A DNA stretch of 39,953 nucleotides, from positions 1-39,953 of the forward strand of contig CALAYL010000063.1 in the NCBI GenBank assembly GCA_937894725.1. Direction: 5' to 3'. Numbering within the stretch: the first letter of the stretch is position 1; the number at the start of each line of letters is the position of its first letter. The translations under genes were made by a program, and so were the position numbers. A model generated the notes under the pieces. It was not told where the DNA came from. It did not search any database and worked only from the letters and a program-made list of their open reading frames with translations. Shown here piece after piece: positions 7,454-14,945 of the stretch. Source of the stretch: an uncultured Bacteroidota bacterium (GTDB lineage Bacteria; Bacteroidota; Bacteroidia; Chitinophagales; LD1).

Positions 7454-8564
7454 AGTGCTCCATATTGTCTCATTCAACGTACCTTATCCAGCCGATTATG
7501 GCGGAGTGATAGATGTCTTTTATAAAATTAAAGCACTCCATCAATTGGGAGTAAAGGTGCATCTACATTGCTTTACGTATGGAAGAGAGAAAAGCGAAGA
7601 ACTAGAAAAGGTATGCGCATCGGTAAACTATTATGAACGAGAAAAATTTTACAAAGCAATATACTCATCTGTCCCATACATTGTAGGGTCTCGAAAATCG
7701 GGTGAATTGCTGAGCCAACTTACCGCAGACGATGCCCCTATTTTATTTGAAGGCTTACATACCTGCTTATACCTTTCGCACCCTTCGCTCAAAAATAAAA
7801 TGAAGGCGGTGAGAATGCACAATGTGGAGTGGGATTATTACAAAAGATTGGGCAATGCAGAACGAAATTATCTGATGAAATTTTACTACAATGTAGAATC
7901 ACTCCGTCTCAAAAAATTTGAAGAACAGTTGAGTCATGCAGATTTGATTTTCCCAATTAGTCAGGCGGACTATGATTACTTAGCTGACACATACAAAAAC
8001 ATTTTTTATATCCCTGCTTTTCATCCAAACGAAGAGCTTACAGCTGAGGTCGGAACAGGTAGTTATATTCTCTATCATGGCAATCTGAGTGTGCCCGAAA
8101 ATATACAAGCCGCTATGTATATTTTAAAGAAAATAGCCCCTCATGTATCGAAGCCATTTATCATAGCGGGCAAAGACCCTAGCAAAATGATATTAGACGA
8201 AGCCAAAAAGCATAAAAATGTATCGCTAGTAATGAATCCAAGCGATGACAGTCTGTATGAGTTGATACGCAATGCCCATATCAATTTCCTAGTTACTTTT
8301 CAGCATACTGGTATCAAACTCAAATTGCTCAATGCACTGCACAGAGGGCGTTTTTGTGTAGTAAATACACAAATGATAGCGCAGACAGGGCTTGAAAAAC
8401 TGTGTATCGTAGCAGATGAATCTAATGTACAAATCCAACAACTCGAATTGCTTTTAGATAAAGCATTTACGACTGATATGTTGACCGAGCGAAAAACACT
8501 TTTGGATAGTACATTCTCAAATCATGAAAATGTGATAAAAATGGCAAAAACTATATGGAGATAA
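7437..8564 (+). CDS. Glycosyltransferase, GT-B fold, second of a pair
   Basis: A 375-residue protein with an N-terminal Rossmann segment (KVLHIVSFNVPYPADYGGVI), a central MHNVEWDYYKRL motif at about residues 123-134, and a donor half with ILYHGNLSVPENIQAA and GIKLKLLNALHRGRFCVVN. The glycine-rich N-terminal loop and the C-terminal 'K.LnAl..G..vv' block are characteristic of GT4-type enzymes, although the protein is divergent from the preceding one. It overlaps its upstream neighbour by 17 bases and kdsB by 10, so recQ, both glycosyltransferases and kdsB probably form one transcript. It likely acts in lipopolysaccharide or polysaccharide assembly; specificity is unknown. Confidence 0.8.
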   Translation: MTYSNKVLHIVSFNVPYPADYGGVIDVFYKIKALHQLGVKVHLHCFTYGREKSEELEKVCASVNYYEREKFYKAIYSSVPYIVGSRKSGELLSQLTADDAPILFEGLHTCLYLSHPSLKNKMKAVRMHNVEWDYYKRLGNAERNYLMKFYYNVESLRLKKFEEQLSHADLIFPISQADYDYLADTYKNIFYIPAFHPNEELTAEVGTGSYILYHGNLSVPENIQAAMYILKKIAPHVSKPFIIAGKDPSKMILDEAKKHKNVSLVMNPSDDSLYELIRNAHINFLVTFQHTGIKLKLLNALHRGRFCVVNTQMIAQTGLEKLCIVADESNVQIQQLELLLDKAFTTDMLTERKTLLDSTFSNHENVIKMAKTIWR

Positions 8565-9322
8565 AAAGCCCAAGGATAGTAGGGATAATACCTGCACGCT
8601 ACGCCTCCACTAGGTTTCCAGCCAAACCTCTCGCAGTTATTGCGGGTAAAACAATGATACAACGAGTGTATGAAAGAAGTCTAAAAGCGACAAAACTATA
8701 CGATGTATTTGTAGCCACCGATCACCAAGCCATCGCTGATGAAGTGCTATCTTTTGGGGGAAAAGTAGTGATGACAAATCCTCATCATGCCAATGGTACT
8801 TCGCGCTGTGCCGAAGCTATAGCTAGCTTAAGTATTCAGCCAGATGCCATTATCAATATACAAGGTGATGAACCTTTAGTAGCACCAGAGCAAATAGACC
8901 TAATAGCTGATATGCTTTCATCTAATGCGTTTGCAATAGCTACTTTGTGTAGAAAAATAAACGTGCTAGATGAACTGGTCAATGATACGGTAATCAAAGT
9001 AGTAAAAGCGGAACAGAAAGCCATCTACTTTAGCCGAAACTGTATTCCGCATTTACGAGCTATCTCATTCGATGATTATTTGCAGCATACTGATTTTTAT
9101 AAACACATAGGTCTATATGGGTTTAAAACAGCGGTACTCAATAAATTAGTTTTATTACCCGAAAGCCCGCTAGAAAAGGCAGAGCAACTCGAGCAACTAC
9201 GTTGGCTCGAAAATGGGTATGAAATAGGGATAAACGAAACAATACACCCAAGCTGGTCTGTAGATGTACCTGCCGACATTGCCGTTATTGAAAAAATGAT
9301 AGCAGCATTGGAGATAGATTAA
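8555..9322 (+). CDS. kdsB: 3-deoxy-manno-octulosonate cytidylyltransferase (CMP-Kdo synthetase)
   Basis: A 255-residue protein, the usual KdsB length. It shows GIIPARYASTRFPAKPL at residues 10-26 (CTP-binding loop with the conserved R and K), VATDHQAIADEV, NGTSRCAEA, NIQGDEPLV (metal/substrate segment) and HIGLYGF. The enzyme activates Kdo with CTP to CMP-Kdo in the cytoplasm, the committed activation for the inner core of lipopolysaccharide. This tells that the organism makes Kdo-containing lipid A core. The gene overlaps the upstream glycosyltransferase by 10 bases and, at its 3' end, overlaps the convergent WYL gene by four bases. Confidence 0.96.
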   Translation: MEIKSPRIVGIIPARYASTRFPAKPLAVIAGKTMIQRVYERSLKATKLYDVFVATDHQAIADEVLSFGGKVVMTNPHHANGTSRCAEAIASLSIQPDAIINIQGDEPLVAPEQIDLIADMLSSNAFAIATLCRKINVLDELVNDTVIKVVKAEQKAIYFSRNCIPHLRAISFDDYLQHTDFYKHIGLYGFKTAVLNKLVLLPESPLEKAEQLEQLRWLENGYEIGINETIHPSWSVDVPADIAVIEKMIAALEID

Positions 9323-9684
9323 TCGTCTTGCTCTGAATCTTCTTGATTTGCGTTGCCGCTATGGTCGTCAAATTCATCAATATTAAAATCACTTCTTGGG
9401 TCAAAGTGTTTGTTTCCAAACTTAATCATATTGATTCTATCTAGCCTGAATGCCCGATATTCATTGCGAAGGTGACAAAAACCAACCAAATTCTTTTTTC
9501 CATCTCTATATACAAGCGCCATGGGCTCTACATCACGTACAGTTACCCCCTTCTCTCTTGAGTCATATTCCAAGGTAGTAAGATAACTGCCCTCAAGGGC
9601 TGTTTTGATCGTATTTATAAGACTTGGGGAGTAATGCATTTGGCGTTTTTGTCCGCCATTCCCATAGTTTTCATGTTGATTCAT
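9319..9684 (-). CDS. Stand-alone WYL-domain protein
   Basis: A 121-residue protein whose centre (about residues 35-85) reads as a WYL domain: LEYDSREKGVTVRDVEPMAL, YRDGKKNLVGFCHLRNEYRA, FRLDRI. This is the 'Y....g....r.veP..lvyr.g.wyLvg.c..r...r.frldRi' pattern that binds ligands, probably nucleotides or nucleic acid ends, in many regulators. The usual N-terminal helix-turn-helix and the C-terminal WCX extension are both absent; the C-terminus is a short Asp/Glu-rich tail. It could be a ligand-binding partner or a co-regulator, but no function is known. It converges on kdsB with a four-base overlap. The 174-base region upstream is shared with the divergent iron permease gene. Confidence 0.75.
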   Translation of the reverse strand: MNQHENYGNGGQKRQMHYSPSLINTIKTALEGSYLTTLEYDSREKGVTVRDVEPMALVYRDGKKNLVGFCHLRNEYRAFRLDRINMIKFGNKHFDPRSDFNIDEFDDHSGNANQEDSEQDD

Positions 9685-9796
9685 AGTGTACTTTTAATTG
9701 TATATAAAGTTAAAAAAAAATGCGCATTATTGAATTGCTATAATACAAAATTAAAATTGTATGCTTGAGTGGTCAAAATGATTTTCAAAAAAAACA

Positions 9797-9826
9797 TTGT
9801 AAATAAGGATGAACATTATACATTTA
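9797..9826 (+). promoter_or_regulatory. Bacteroidota-type promoter for the cytochrome c/FTR1 gene
   Basis: TTG at 9797-9799, 19 bases, then TACATTTA at 9819-9826. It differs from the TTG-N19-21-TAnnTTTG consensus only at the last base. The expected transcription start, near 9832, leaves a leader of about 27 bases before the GTG start. No obvious Fur-box palindrome was recognised beside it. Confidence 0.5.
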
Positions 9827-9858
9827 CCACTGTTTAAAATGAATCTAAATAAGAACTT

Positions 9859-11715
9859 GTGATAAAATATAGAATTTCTTTGCTATTAATTGCTTTCTGT
9901 GGACTCACAATTAGCGCTACCGCCACTCCAGCTACAAACCAAGGTGGCTATATCATCCATCTACTCACCTACCTAGCGAGCGACTATGCTGGAGCTGTGC
10001 AAAACGGCAAAATAGTCAGTCAAGAGGAGTATCAAGAGATGTTAGAATTTTCGGAAAGTATAGACAATAATGTAGGTAAACTGAACATTGACGAAAGTTT
10101 GAAAGCTGAGTTGAAATCACAATCGGCACTAATCAAACAAAAGGTAGCAAGTCACGAAAATCAAAGTGAAATAGCGCCAATTTGCGAAGCTATGAAGAAA
10201 ACAATCATAGCTAAGCTGAATGTAGAAATAGCTCCATTAAAATATCCATCTGTCAGCAATGGGAAAATAGTGTATATGAGCCACTGTGCCAAGTGTCATG
10301 GCGATAAAGGCTATGGCGATGGTCTAGAGGGTAAAGGGCTCGATCCAGCACCTCGAAATTTTCATGATAACGAACGAATGGCTACACTTTCCGCTTTTAA
10401 CTTGTACAATACGATTAAATATGGCATAGAAGGTACAGGTATGGAAGCGCATCCAGAATTAGAAGAAAAACAAGTATGGGATGCTGCATTTTATATTTTG
10501 ACATTAAATATTCCCAACCTTAAATCGCCAACAAACATAGCTTTATCGTTGCGAGATGCAGCTACGCTAACCAATACCGAAATAGATGCGAAACTCGGCC
10601 AAAATGCACATCAATCGATAAGATGGTACGAGCCAACAAATGATGAACCTACTATCAATAAAGCATTTTCCTATCTGGAGGAAGCCAAAGCGGCACTTCT
10701 TGCTAGTGATTTTGGGGGTGCAGAAAAATTAGTTACGATGGCTTATTTAGAAGGTGTGGAACCATTTGAAAAACAACTAGACAAAGAAGACCCATCGCTA
10801 AAGCTGGCCATAGAAAGAAACATCTCTGATATAAGAACACAGCTTAAATCAAAGCATAGCGCTGAAGCTATGACCTTGTTAAAAAAACTGGATGCTCAAC
10901 TCAATGAAGCGATTGGAACACATAGAAAAGCAGACTTAAAGCCTTTTATGTCTTTTGTCATGACAGCATCTATCATTCTGCGCGAAGGTCTAGAGGCTTT
11001 ACTAATCATTGTTATTTTCATGAATGTACTCGGTGCAGCCAATGTACAAAGAGGAAAAAAACTAGTTCATCTTGGATGGATATCGGCATTAGTAGTCGGT
11101 ATAGGTACCTGGTTTATGTTTGCTAAAATATTGACATCAAATAGATTAAACCTAGAAGTAGTAGAGGGTACTATAACCATTTTTTCCGTAGTATTAATGG
11201 TATATATCGGGCTTTGGCTTCATCGCAAGTCATCGATGGATCAATGGAAAGCATATATAAACGATAAAATCAAAAGCGGTAAAAAGTTCAATACACTTTG
11301 GGGTATTTTTAGCTTATCATTTCTAGTAGTATTCAGAGAAATATTCGAATCTATTTTATTTATATCTTCTATCAATCTACAAAGCAAAGGGCAACACCTC
11401 AATTATATCCTTGCAGGATGTATTCTTGCGTTTGCAGTAGTCGTTATCTTATATATAGCGATTACACATTTTGCAAAAAAAATCCCCTTTACCCAACTGA
11501 TTAACTATTCTATTATAATGCTTTGTCTTCTCTCTGTGGTGTTAGTAGGTAAAGGTATTCATAGCTTTCAAGAGGCAAATCTGATTAGCCAAACCTTTTT
11601 TGATCTGCCAGGTGTAGATTTATTGGGCTTTTTTCCAACCTACCAAACCACCTTAGCACAGATTATCACTGCTATTGGACTCTTCTTTATGTTTAGAAAA
11701 ATGCAATCATCCTAA
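9859..11715 (+). CDS. Cytochrome c / FTR1-family iron permease fusion
   Basis: A 618-residue membrane protein. A signal peptide (residues 1-23) leads to a periplasmic region with a c-type haem site C143-AK-C146-H147 and downstream PAPRNFHD and MEAHP segments typical of small cytochromes c. The C-terminal third is an FTR1/EfeU permease with about seven hydrophobic helices and the two iron-binding REXXE motifs, REGLE at 375-379 and REIFE at 493-497. FTR1 proteins import iron after oxidation of Fe(II); the attached haem domain could carry electrons for this step, in place of the separate EfeO/EfeB partners. The start is GTG at 9859; an ATG at 9840 is out of frame. It converges on the peroxidase gene with seven bases between stops. 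Confidence 0.9.
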   Translation: MIKYRISLLLIAFCGLTISATATPATNQGGYIIHLLTYLASDYAGAVQNGKIVSQEEYQEMLEFSESIDNNVGKLNIDESLKAELKSQSALIKQKVASHENQSEIAPICEAMKKTIIAKLNVEIAPLKYPSVSNGKIVYMSHCAKCHGDKGYGDGLEGKGLDPAPRNFHDNERMATLSAFNLYNTIKYGIEGTGMEAHPELEEKQVWDAAFYILTLNIPNLKSPTNIALSLRDAATLTNTEIDAKLGQNAHQSIRWYEPTNDEPTINKAFSYLEEAKAALLASDFGGAEKLVTMAYLEGVEPFEKQLDKEDPSLKLAIERNISDIRTQLKSKHSAEAMTLLKKLDAQLNEAIGTHRKADLKPFMSFVMTASIILREGLEALLIIVIFMNVLGAANVQRGKKLVHLGWISALVVGIGTWFMFAKILTSNRLNLEVVEGTITIFSVVLMVYIGLWLHRKSSMDQWKAYINDKIKSGKKFNTLWGIFSLSFLVVFREIFESILFISSINLQSKGQHLNYILAGCILAFAVVVILYIAITHFAKKIPFTQLINYSIIMLCLLSVVLVGKGIHSFQEANLISQTFFDLPGVDLLGFFPTYQTTLAQIITAIGLFFMFRKMQSS

Positions 11716-11722
11716 GATGAAT

Positions 11723-12274
11723 TTATTTTAGCGCATCTAAGATAGTATTGGCTACTTCCACTTCACTAACCTTTTGGGTTGGTGAAAATGAGGTAATCAA
11801 CTTCCCATTTTTGTCTATTAGAAATTTTTGAAAGTTCCATTTTACTGGAGCATCAAGCTTGCCATTTTCACTTTTCTTTGTTAGATACTTATAAAGAGGT
11901 GCCATAGCTTTCCCTTTTACAGCTATTTTTGAAAACATAGGAAAGGTGACGTTAAACTTGGTAGAACAAAATTGCTGAATCTCTTGATCCGAACCAGGCT
12001 CCTGCCCCATAAAGTCATTGGCAGGGAAACCTAATATTTCAAATCCCTTTGACTTGTTGGCACTATAAAATTCTTCCAAATCTTTGTACTGAGGAGTTAA
12101 GCCACATTTAGATGCCGTATTCACAATTAATAAGACTTTCCCTTTATAGGTTGACAATTTTACAGACTTACCAGAGATATCTTTTACCGTAAAGTCGTGT
12201 ACTGATTTTTGCGCAATCAAAAAATTTGCTAGAAAAAAGCAAAAAAAAGACAAGATTAATTTGTTGATTTTCAT
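11723..12274 (-). CDS. Glutathione peroxidase-family thiol peroxidase, exported
   Basis: A 183-residue protein with an N-terminal signal peptide (about residues 1-21, ending LIAQ), then the GPx fold. The peroxidatic cysteine is C57 in NTASKCGLTPQY; a Gln in the FPANDFMGQEPG block and a Trp in VKWNFQKF complete the catalytic set. There is cysteine rather than selenocysteine, and a resolving-type Cys lies in IQQFC. Cys-GPx proteins of bacteria usually use thioredoxin rather than glutathione. The signal peptide implies reduction of peroxides in the periplasm, which makes sense beside a haem/iron importer, though the genes are convergent and not co-transcribed. Confidence 0.93.
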   Translation of the reverse strand: MKINKLILSFFCFFLANFLIAQKSVHDFTVKDISGKSVKLSTYKGKVLLIVNTASKCGLTPQYKDLEEFYSANKSKGFEILGFPANDFMGQEPGSDQEIQQFCSTKFNVTFPMFSKIAVKGKAMAPLYKYLTKKSENGKLDAPVKWNFQKFLIDKNGKLITSFSPTQKVSEVEVANTILDALK

Positions 12275-12300
12275 TATTTTATGTTTTATTTTTATAAAAA

Positions 12301-12332
12301 TTGTGGCTTAAAATGAATATTTTTTAACTTTG
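12301..12332 (+). promoter_or_regulatory. Consensus Bacteroidota promoter for the beta-helix gene
   Basis: TTG at 12301-12303, 21 bases, then TAACTTTG at 12325-12332, a full match to TTG-N19-21-TAnnTTTG. Transcription would begin near 12338, giving a leader of about 60 bases. Confidence 0.65.
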
Positions 12333-12398
12333 GGTATTGACAAGAACTTGTTTTGATACTATATTGTTCACATAACAACAACTAAATAACAAAAAAAA

Positions 12399-13577
12399 AT
12401 GAAAACATTAGCAACATTAGGACTTAGCATTTTAACTATTGGCGTCTTCGCACAATGCAGTCCATTAAGCGGTGAATACAAAATTGATAAAAATGGAGGT
12501 GACTATACTTCACTCACGTCTGCAGTAGAAGCACTTAAATGTGGTGGCGTTTCTGGGCCAGTGGTATTTTTATTAGCCTCAGACAAATATACTGATCGAA
12601 TAGAGCTTACAAATATCAAAGGCGCATCATTTATAAATACCGTTTCATTTGAATCGTTGTCTGGTTCAAATGGTGATGTAACTATCTCTGCAAGTTCGCC
12701 TGATCAAACCTATACTGTAGGAATCAATGGCGCATCGAATGTTTCTTTCAGCAACCTAACACTTGAAAACAAGTTAGGACTTACTGGAAATGTAGTTCGG
12801 TTGGATGGCAATGCAGAAAACGTTAAGTTCAAAAATGTAGTATTAGACGGTTCTGAAAAGCAAACTACTGGAGCTAACAGCGCAGTAATCTATGCTACAT
12901 CAAATGGTAGCAAAGCTGGCTTAAGCATAGAAGACTGCGAGTTAAACAACGGTAGCATAGGAGTTTATAAAGGAAACGCTAGCAAAGCAGATAGCAGAAC
13001 ATATATCACGGGTACTCTTTTCTTCAATCAGTACGAAAGTGGCATTTCGCTAACAAACGAATCTGCTCCTATACTTTCTAGCAATGTAGTAAGTTCTGTA
13101 TCAACATACAAAGGATATAAAGCTATCAGCTTAGACAAAATCACAGATAATCTAATCGTGAGCAATAACGTAGTGAATGCGGTAAACGGAAGCTATGGCC
13201 TAGCGATGAACAACTGCGAAGGCAAAGTAGAAAACTACGGCAATATCACGAACAACTCGCTTAATGTAGGAGGACAAAGTACTATGTATGGTCTTTATAT
13301 TACAGGTAGCACAGACAACCAGGTATTTAATTTTAATAGAGTAAAACTAACGCCTACTTCAAAAAATTCGGCTAACCAAGGATACTTCTTAAATACAGGT
13401 TCTGGAAAAAACATCAACCTGATGAACAATATTTTCTTTGACTTAACCACAGGAGGATATACAATCTTAGGAAATACGTATAAAGATTTCTTTAATCAAC
13501 TACCATCTCAGAGCAATCCATCACTCAGCGTATCCGCTAATGGTATCATGATTGAAAAGGTAATGCCTGCTAACTAA
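12399..13577 (+). CDS. Secreted right-handed parallel beta-helix protein
   Basis: A 392-residue protein with a signal peptide (residues 1-18, ending GVFAQ). The mature part opens with the segment 'G.Y.I...GGDYtSL..AV.aL..GGVsGPVvf.l', which is common in surface proteins of Bacteroidota with pectate-lyase-like folds. The rest contains many short strands ending in Asn-rich turns (NVSFSNLTLENK, NVKFKNVVLDGS, NLIVSNNVVNAVNG), as expected of a right-handed beta-helix. No catalytic residues could be assigned, and no C-terminal type IX secretion sorting domain is visible, so the protein may be periplasmic or reach the surface otherwise. Its own consensus promoter lies upstream and a strong terminator follows it. 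Confidence 0.75.
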   Translation: MKTLATLGLSILTIGVFAQCSPLSGEYKIDKNGGDYTSLTSAVEALKCGGVSGPVVFLLASDKYTDRIELTNIKGASFINTVSFESLSGSNGDVTISASSPDQTYTVGINGASNVSFSNLTLENKLGLTGNVVRLDGNAENVKFKNVVLDGSEKQTTGANSAVIYATSNGSKAGLSIEDCELNNGSIGVYKGNASKADSRTYITGTLFFNQYESGISLTNESAPILSSNVVSSVSTYKGYKAISLDKITDNLIVSNNVVNAVNGSYGLAMNNCEGKVENYGNITNNSLNVGGQSTMYGLYITGSTDNQVFNFNRVKLTPTSKNSANQGYFLNTGSGKNINLMNNIFFDLTTGGYTILGNTYKDFFNQLPSQSNPSLSVSANGIMIEKVMPAN

Positions 13578-13601
13578 AAAAGTTTGTTGTTAAACTTTAA
13601 G

Positions 13602-13634
13602 AGAGGTGCTGAAATCAGCACCTCTTCTTGTTTT
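13602..13634 (+). terminator. Rho-independent terminator of the beta-helix gene
   Basis: An 11-base-pair perfect stem (13602-13612 with 13615-13625, AGAGGTGCTGA/TCAGCACCTCT) closes a two-base AA apex and is followed by a T-rich tract. A weaker AAGTTT/AAACTT hairpin (13580-13597) precedes it. It lies between the plus-strand gene and the minus-strand tRNA and could also limit antisense reading of the tRNA. Confidence 0.85.
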
Positions 13635-13638
13635 GGGG

Positions 13639-13712
13639 TGGGTCGTGCTGGATTCGAACCAGTGACCTCTTCCATGTCAAGGAAGCACTCTAACCAACTG
13701 AGCTAACGACCC
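13639..13712 (-). tRNA. tRNA-Val (anticodon GAC)
   Basis: A 74-base cloverleaf on the minus strand. The acceptor stem GGGTCGT pairs with ACGACCC. The D arm (GCTC/GAGT) encloses AGTTGGTTA. The anticodon stem CTTCC/GGAAG holds the loop TTGACAT, giving anticodon GAC for valine codon GUC (and GUU by wobble). The T arm has loop TTCGAAT; its outermost pair (A49-C65) is a mismatch. The discriminator is A and the 3' CCA is not encoded, so it must be added post-transcriptionally. A consensus promoter lies ten bases upstream. No neighbouring tRNA is visible. Confidence 0.95.
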
Positions 13713-13722
13713 AAACATTTAA

Positions 13723-13753
13723 CAAATATATGACAAAGCTATGCAACCGACAA
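13723..13753 (-). promoter_or_regulatory. Consensus promoter of tRNA-Val
   Basis: On the minus strand: TTG (13753-13751), 20 bases, TATATTTG (13730-13723). This is a perfect match to the Bacteroidota primary-sigma consensus and ends ten bases before the mature tRNA 5' end. A run of nine or more A residues on the same strand lies just upstream of the TTG and could act as an UP-like element. Confidence 0.8.
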
Positions 13754-13775
13754 GTTTTTTTTTACGTCTTAGTAG

Positions 13776-13807
13776 TAGGTTTGGTTTTAAGGGTTAAACT
13801 AGGTTTG
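13776..13807 (+). promoter_or_regulatory. Two TAGGTTTG boxes ahead of a terminator
   Basis: TAGGTTTG occurs at 13776-13783 and again at 13800-13807. Each fits the -7 consensus TAnnTTTG, but neither has a TTG at the right distance (the first has only TTT, the second a TTG 16 bases away). They may be promoter -7 boxes for a short plus-strand RNA or leader ending at the hairpin that follows, or simply a direct repeat. Confidence 0.25.
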
Positions 13808-13838
13808 AGGAGTCTTTAGCAATAAAGACTCCTTTTTT
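13808..13838 (+). terminator. Rho-independent terminator or leader hairpin, plus strand
   Basis: A perfect 11-base-pair stem (13808-13818 with 13823-13833) capped by a GCAA tetraloop and followed by six Ts. The T tract is only on the plus strand, so it stops rightward transcription. It lies 57 bases before the lipoprotein start and has no obvious plus-strand gene immediately upstream, so it is either a second barrier behind the beta-helix gene, the end of a short RNA, or an attenuator in the lipoprotein leader. Confidence 0.8.
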
Positions 13839-13895
13839 GTTTATGTACCAAATCCAATTAGATTAGCGTTTATATAACACAACAAAAAAACAATT

Positions 13896-14819
13896 ATGAA
13901 AAACTACACTTTGCTGATGCTATTACTAGTAGCGATACTTTCAAGCTGTACAAAGAAAGAACCAACTAAACAAGATGAACCATCGCTCATTTTTAAATTC
14001 AAACTAGATAAACTTCAGCAACGTTTAGACAACTTTGGCAACCCGGCTACTATAAACAGTAATAATGCCGCTCAGTCGCCCGATTTCAAATCTATAAGTG
14101 CTCACTACATAGAGCTAGCTCCTGGCGCACTTACCCAATTAGGCGAGGGAACTGTATTGTATAAAGCTGCCGAAACTACTATAGGTGGTAGCATGGCTAT
14201 AGATTTTGAAAAAGCCGTAAATGCAAAAGATGGAGAAGTGTTTTTCAAAGTACCCCTCAAAGATGTAAAAGCCGGAGACTATGAATGGCTAAGGGTTTCG
14301 CTTGCATATCAAAACTATGAAATCAAATTTTTACTAGATACAAGCATCACAGTAGCGGGCACAAACTATCCCATAAAACAAGAATTCCCTTGCAATGTAG
14401 CCAGCTTTGTAGGCTTCAATAGCTATATAAAAAGCTACCAACTCAATACACAAACTGTAACAGTAAATGGCAACAAACTTCAAGGCTATTGGGGATCAGA
14501 AGCGTATGGCACTGTTTATGGACAATCATTTAAGCAAATCACAACAGGTCAAACGCCTCCAGGCGCTACCACTGTAGTAAACCCAATTTCAGCCTCCTCT
14601 CCTATCCCTGCTGGGTCATGCGTAGTTACTGGCAAATTTGCCAATGGCAATTTGAAAATAGCAGGCAATGAAACCAAAGACATAGAAGTAGAAGTAGCTC
14701 TATCTATCAATAATAGTTTTGAATGGAACGAGGTAGTAAAAGATGGTAAGTGGGAACCTGCAAAAGGGGAGAATGTAGTAGATATGGGTATCAGAGGGAT
14801 GATTCCTAGAGTGAAATAA
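13896..14819 (+). CDS. Lipoprotein of unknown function
   Basis: A 307-residue protein with a lipoprotein signal: MKNYTLLMLLLVAILSSC, lipobox LSSC with C18 as the acylated residue, followed by a Lys/Glu/Asp-rich linker. The mature protein appears beta-rich with a long Gly/Pro/Ser/Ala/Thr-rich segment near residues 217-245. I do not recognise the family. The run after the lipobox Cys (TKKEPTKQDEP) has no clear retention rule in it, so localisation to the outer membrane surface or the periplasmic face is open. It is preceded by a terminator-like hairpin and followed, after 126 bases without a clear terminator, by the amidotransferase-fold gene. Confidence 0.8.
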   Translation: MKNYTLLMLLLVAILSSCTKKEPTKQDEPSLIFKFKLDKLQQRLDNFGNPATINSNNAAQSPDFKSISAHYIELAPGALTQLGEGTVLYKAAETTIGGSMAIDFEKAVNAKDGEVFFKVPLKDVKAGDYEWLRVSLAYQNYEIKFLLDTSITVAGTNYPIKQEFPCNVASFVGFNSYIKSYQLNTQTVTVNGNKLQGYWGSEAYGTVYGQSFKQITTGQTPPGATTVVNPISASSPIPAGSCVVTGKFANGNLKIAGNETKDIEVEVALSINNSFEWNEVVKDGKWEPAKGENVVDMGIRGMIPRVK

Positions 14820-14945
14820 ACCTGATAACTTCTACCTAATAATTTTCAAAAAAAAGCCAAAAGCAACGCTTACTTTATAAAAGTAGCGCATTGATTGAAA
14901 GTTGGAATTACTTTTGATTACATTATCGTATTATTATAGCCTAGT

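Noticed and set aside
9685..9858. Fur-box or other operator between the WYL and iron permease genes
   Set aside because: The region is AT-rich, but no convincing 19-base palindrome was found; only the permease promoter could be supported.
14855..14895. Possible terminator after the lipoprotein gene
   Set aside because: CGCTTACTTT and AAAGTAGCG can pair only with a bulge and no T tract follows, so it was not called.
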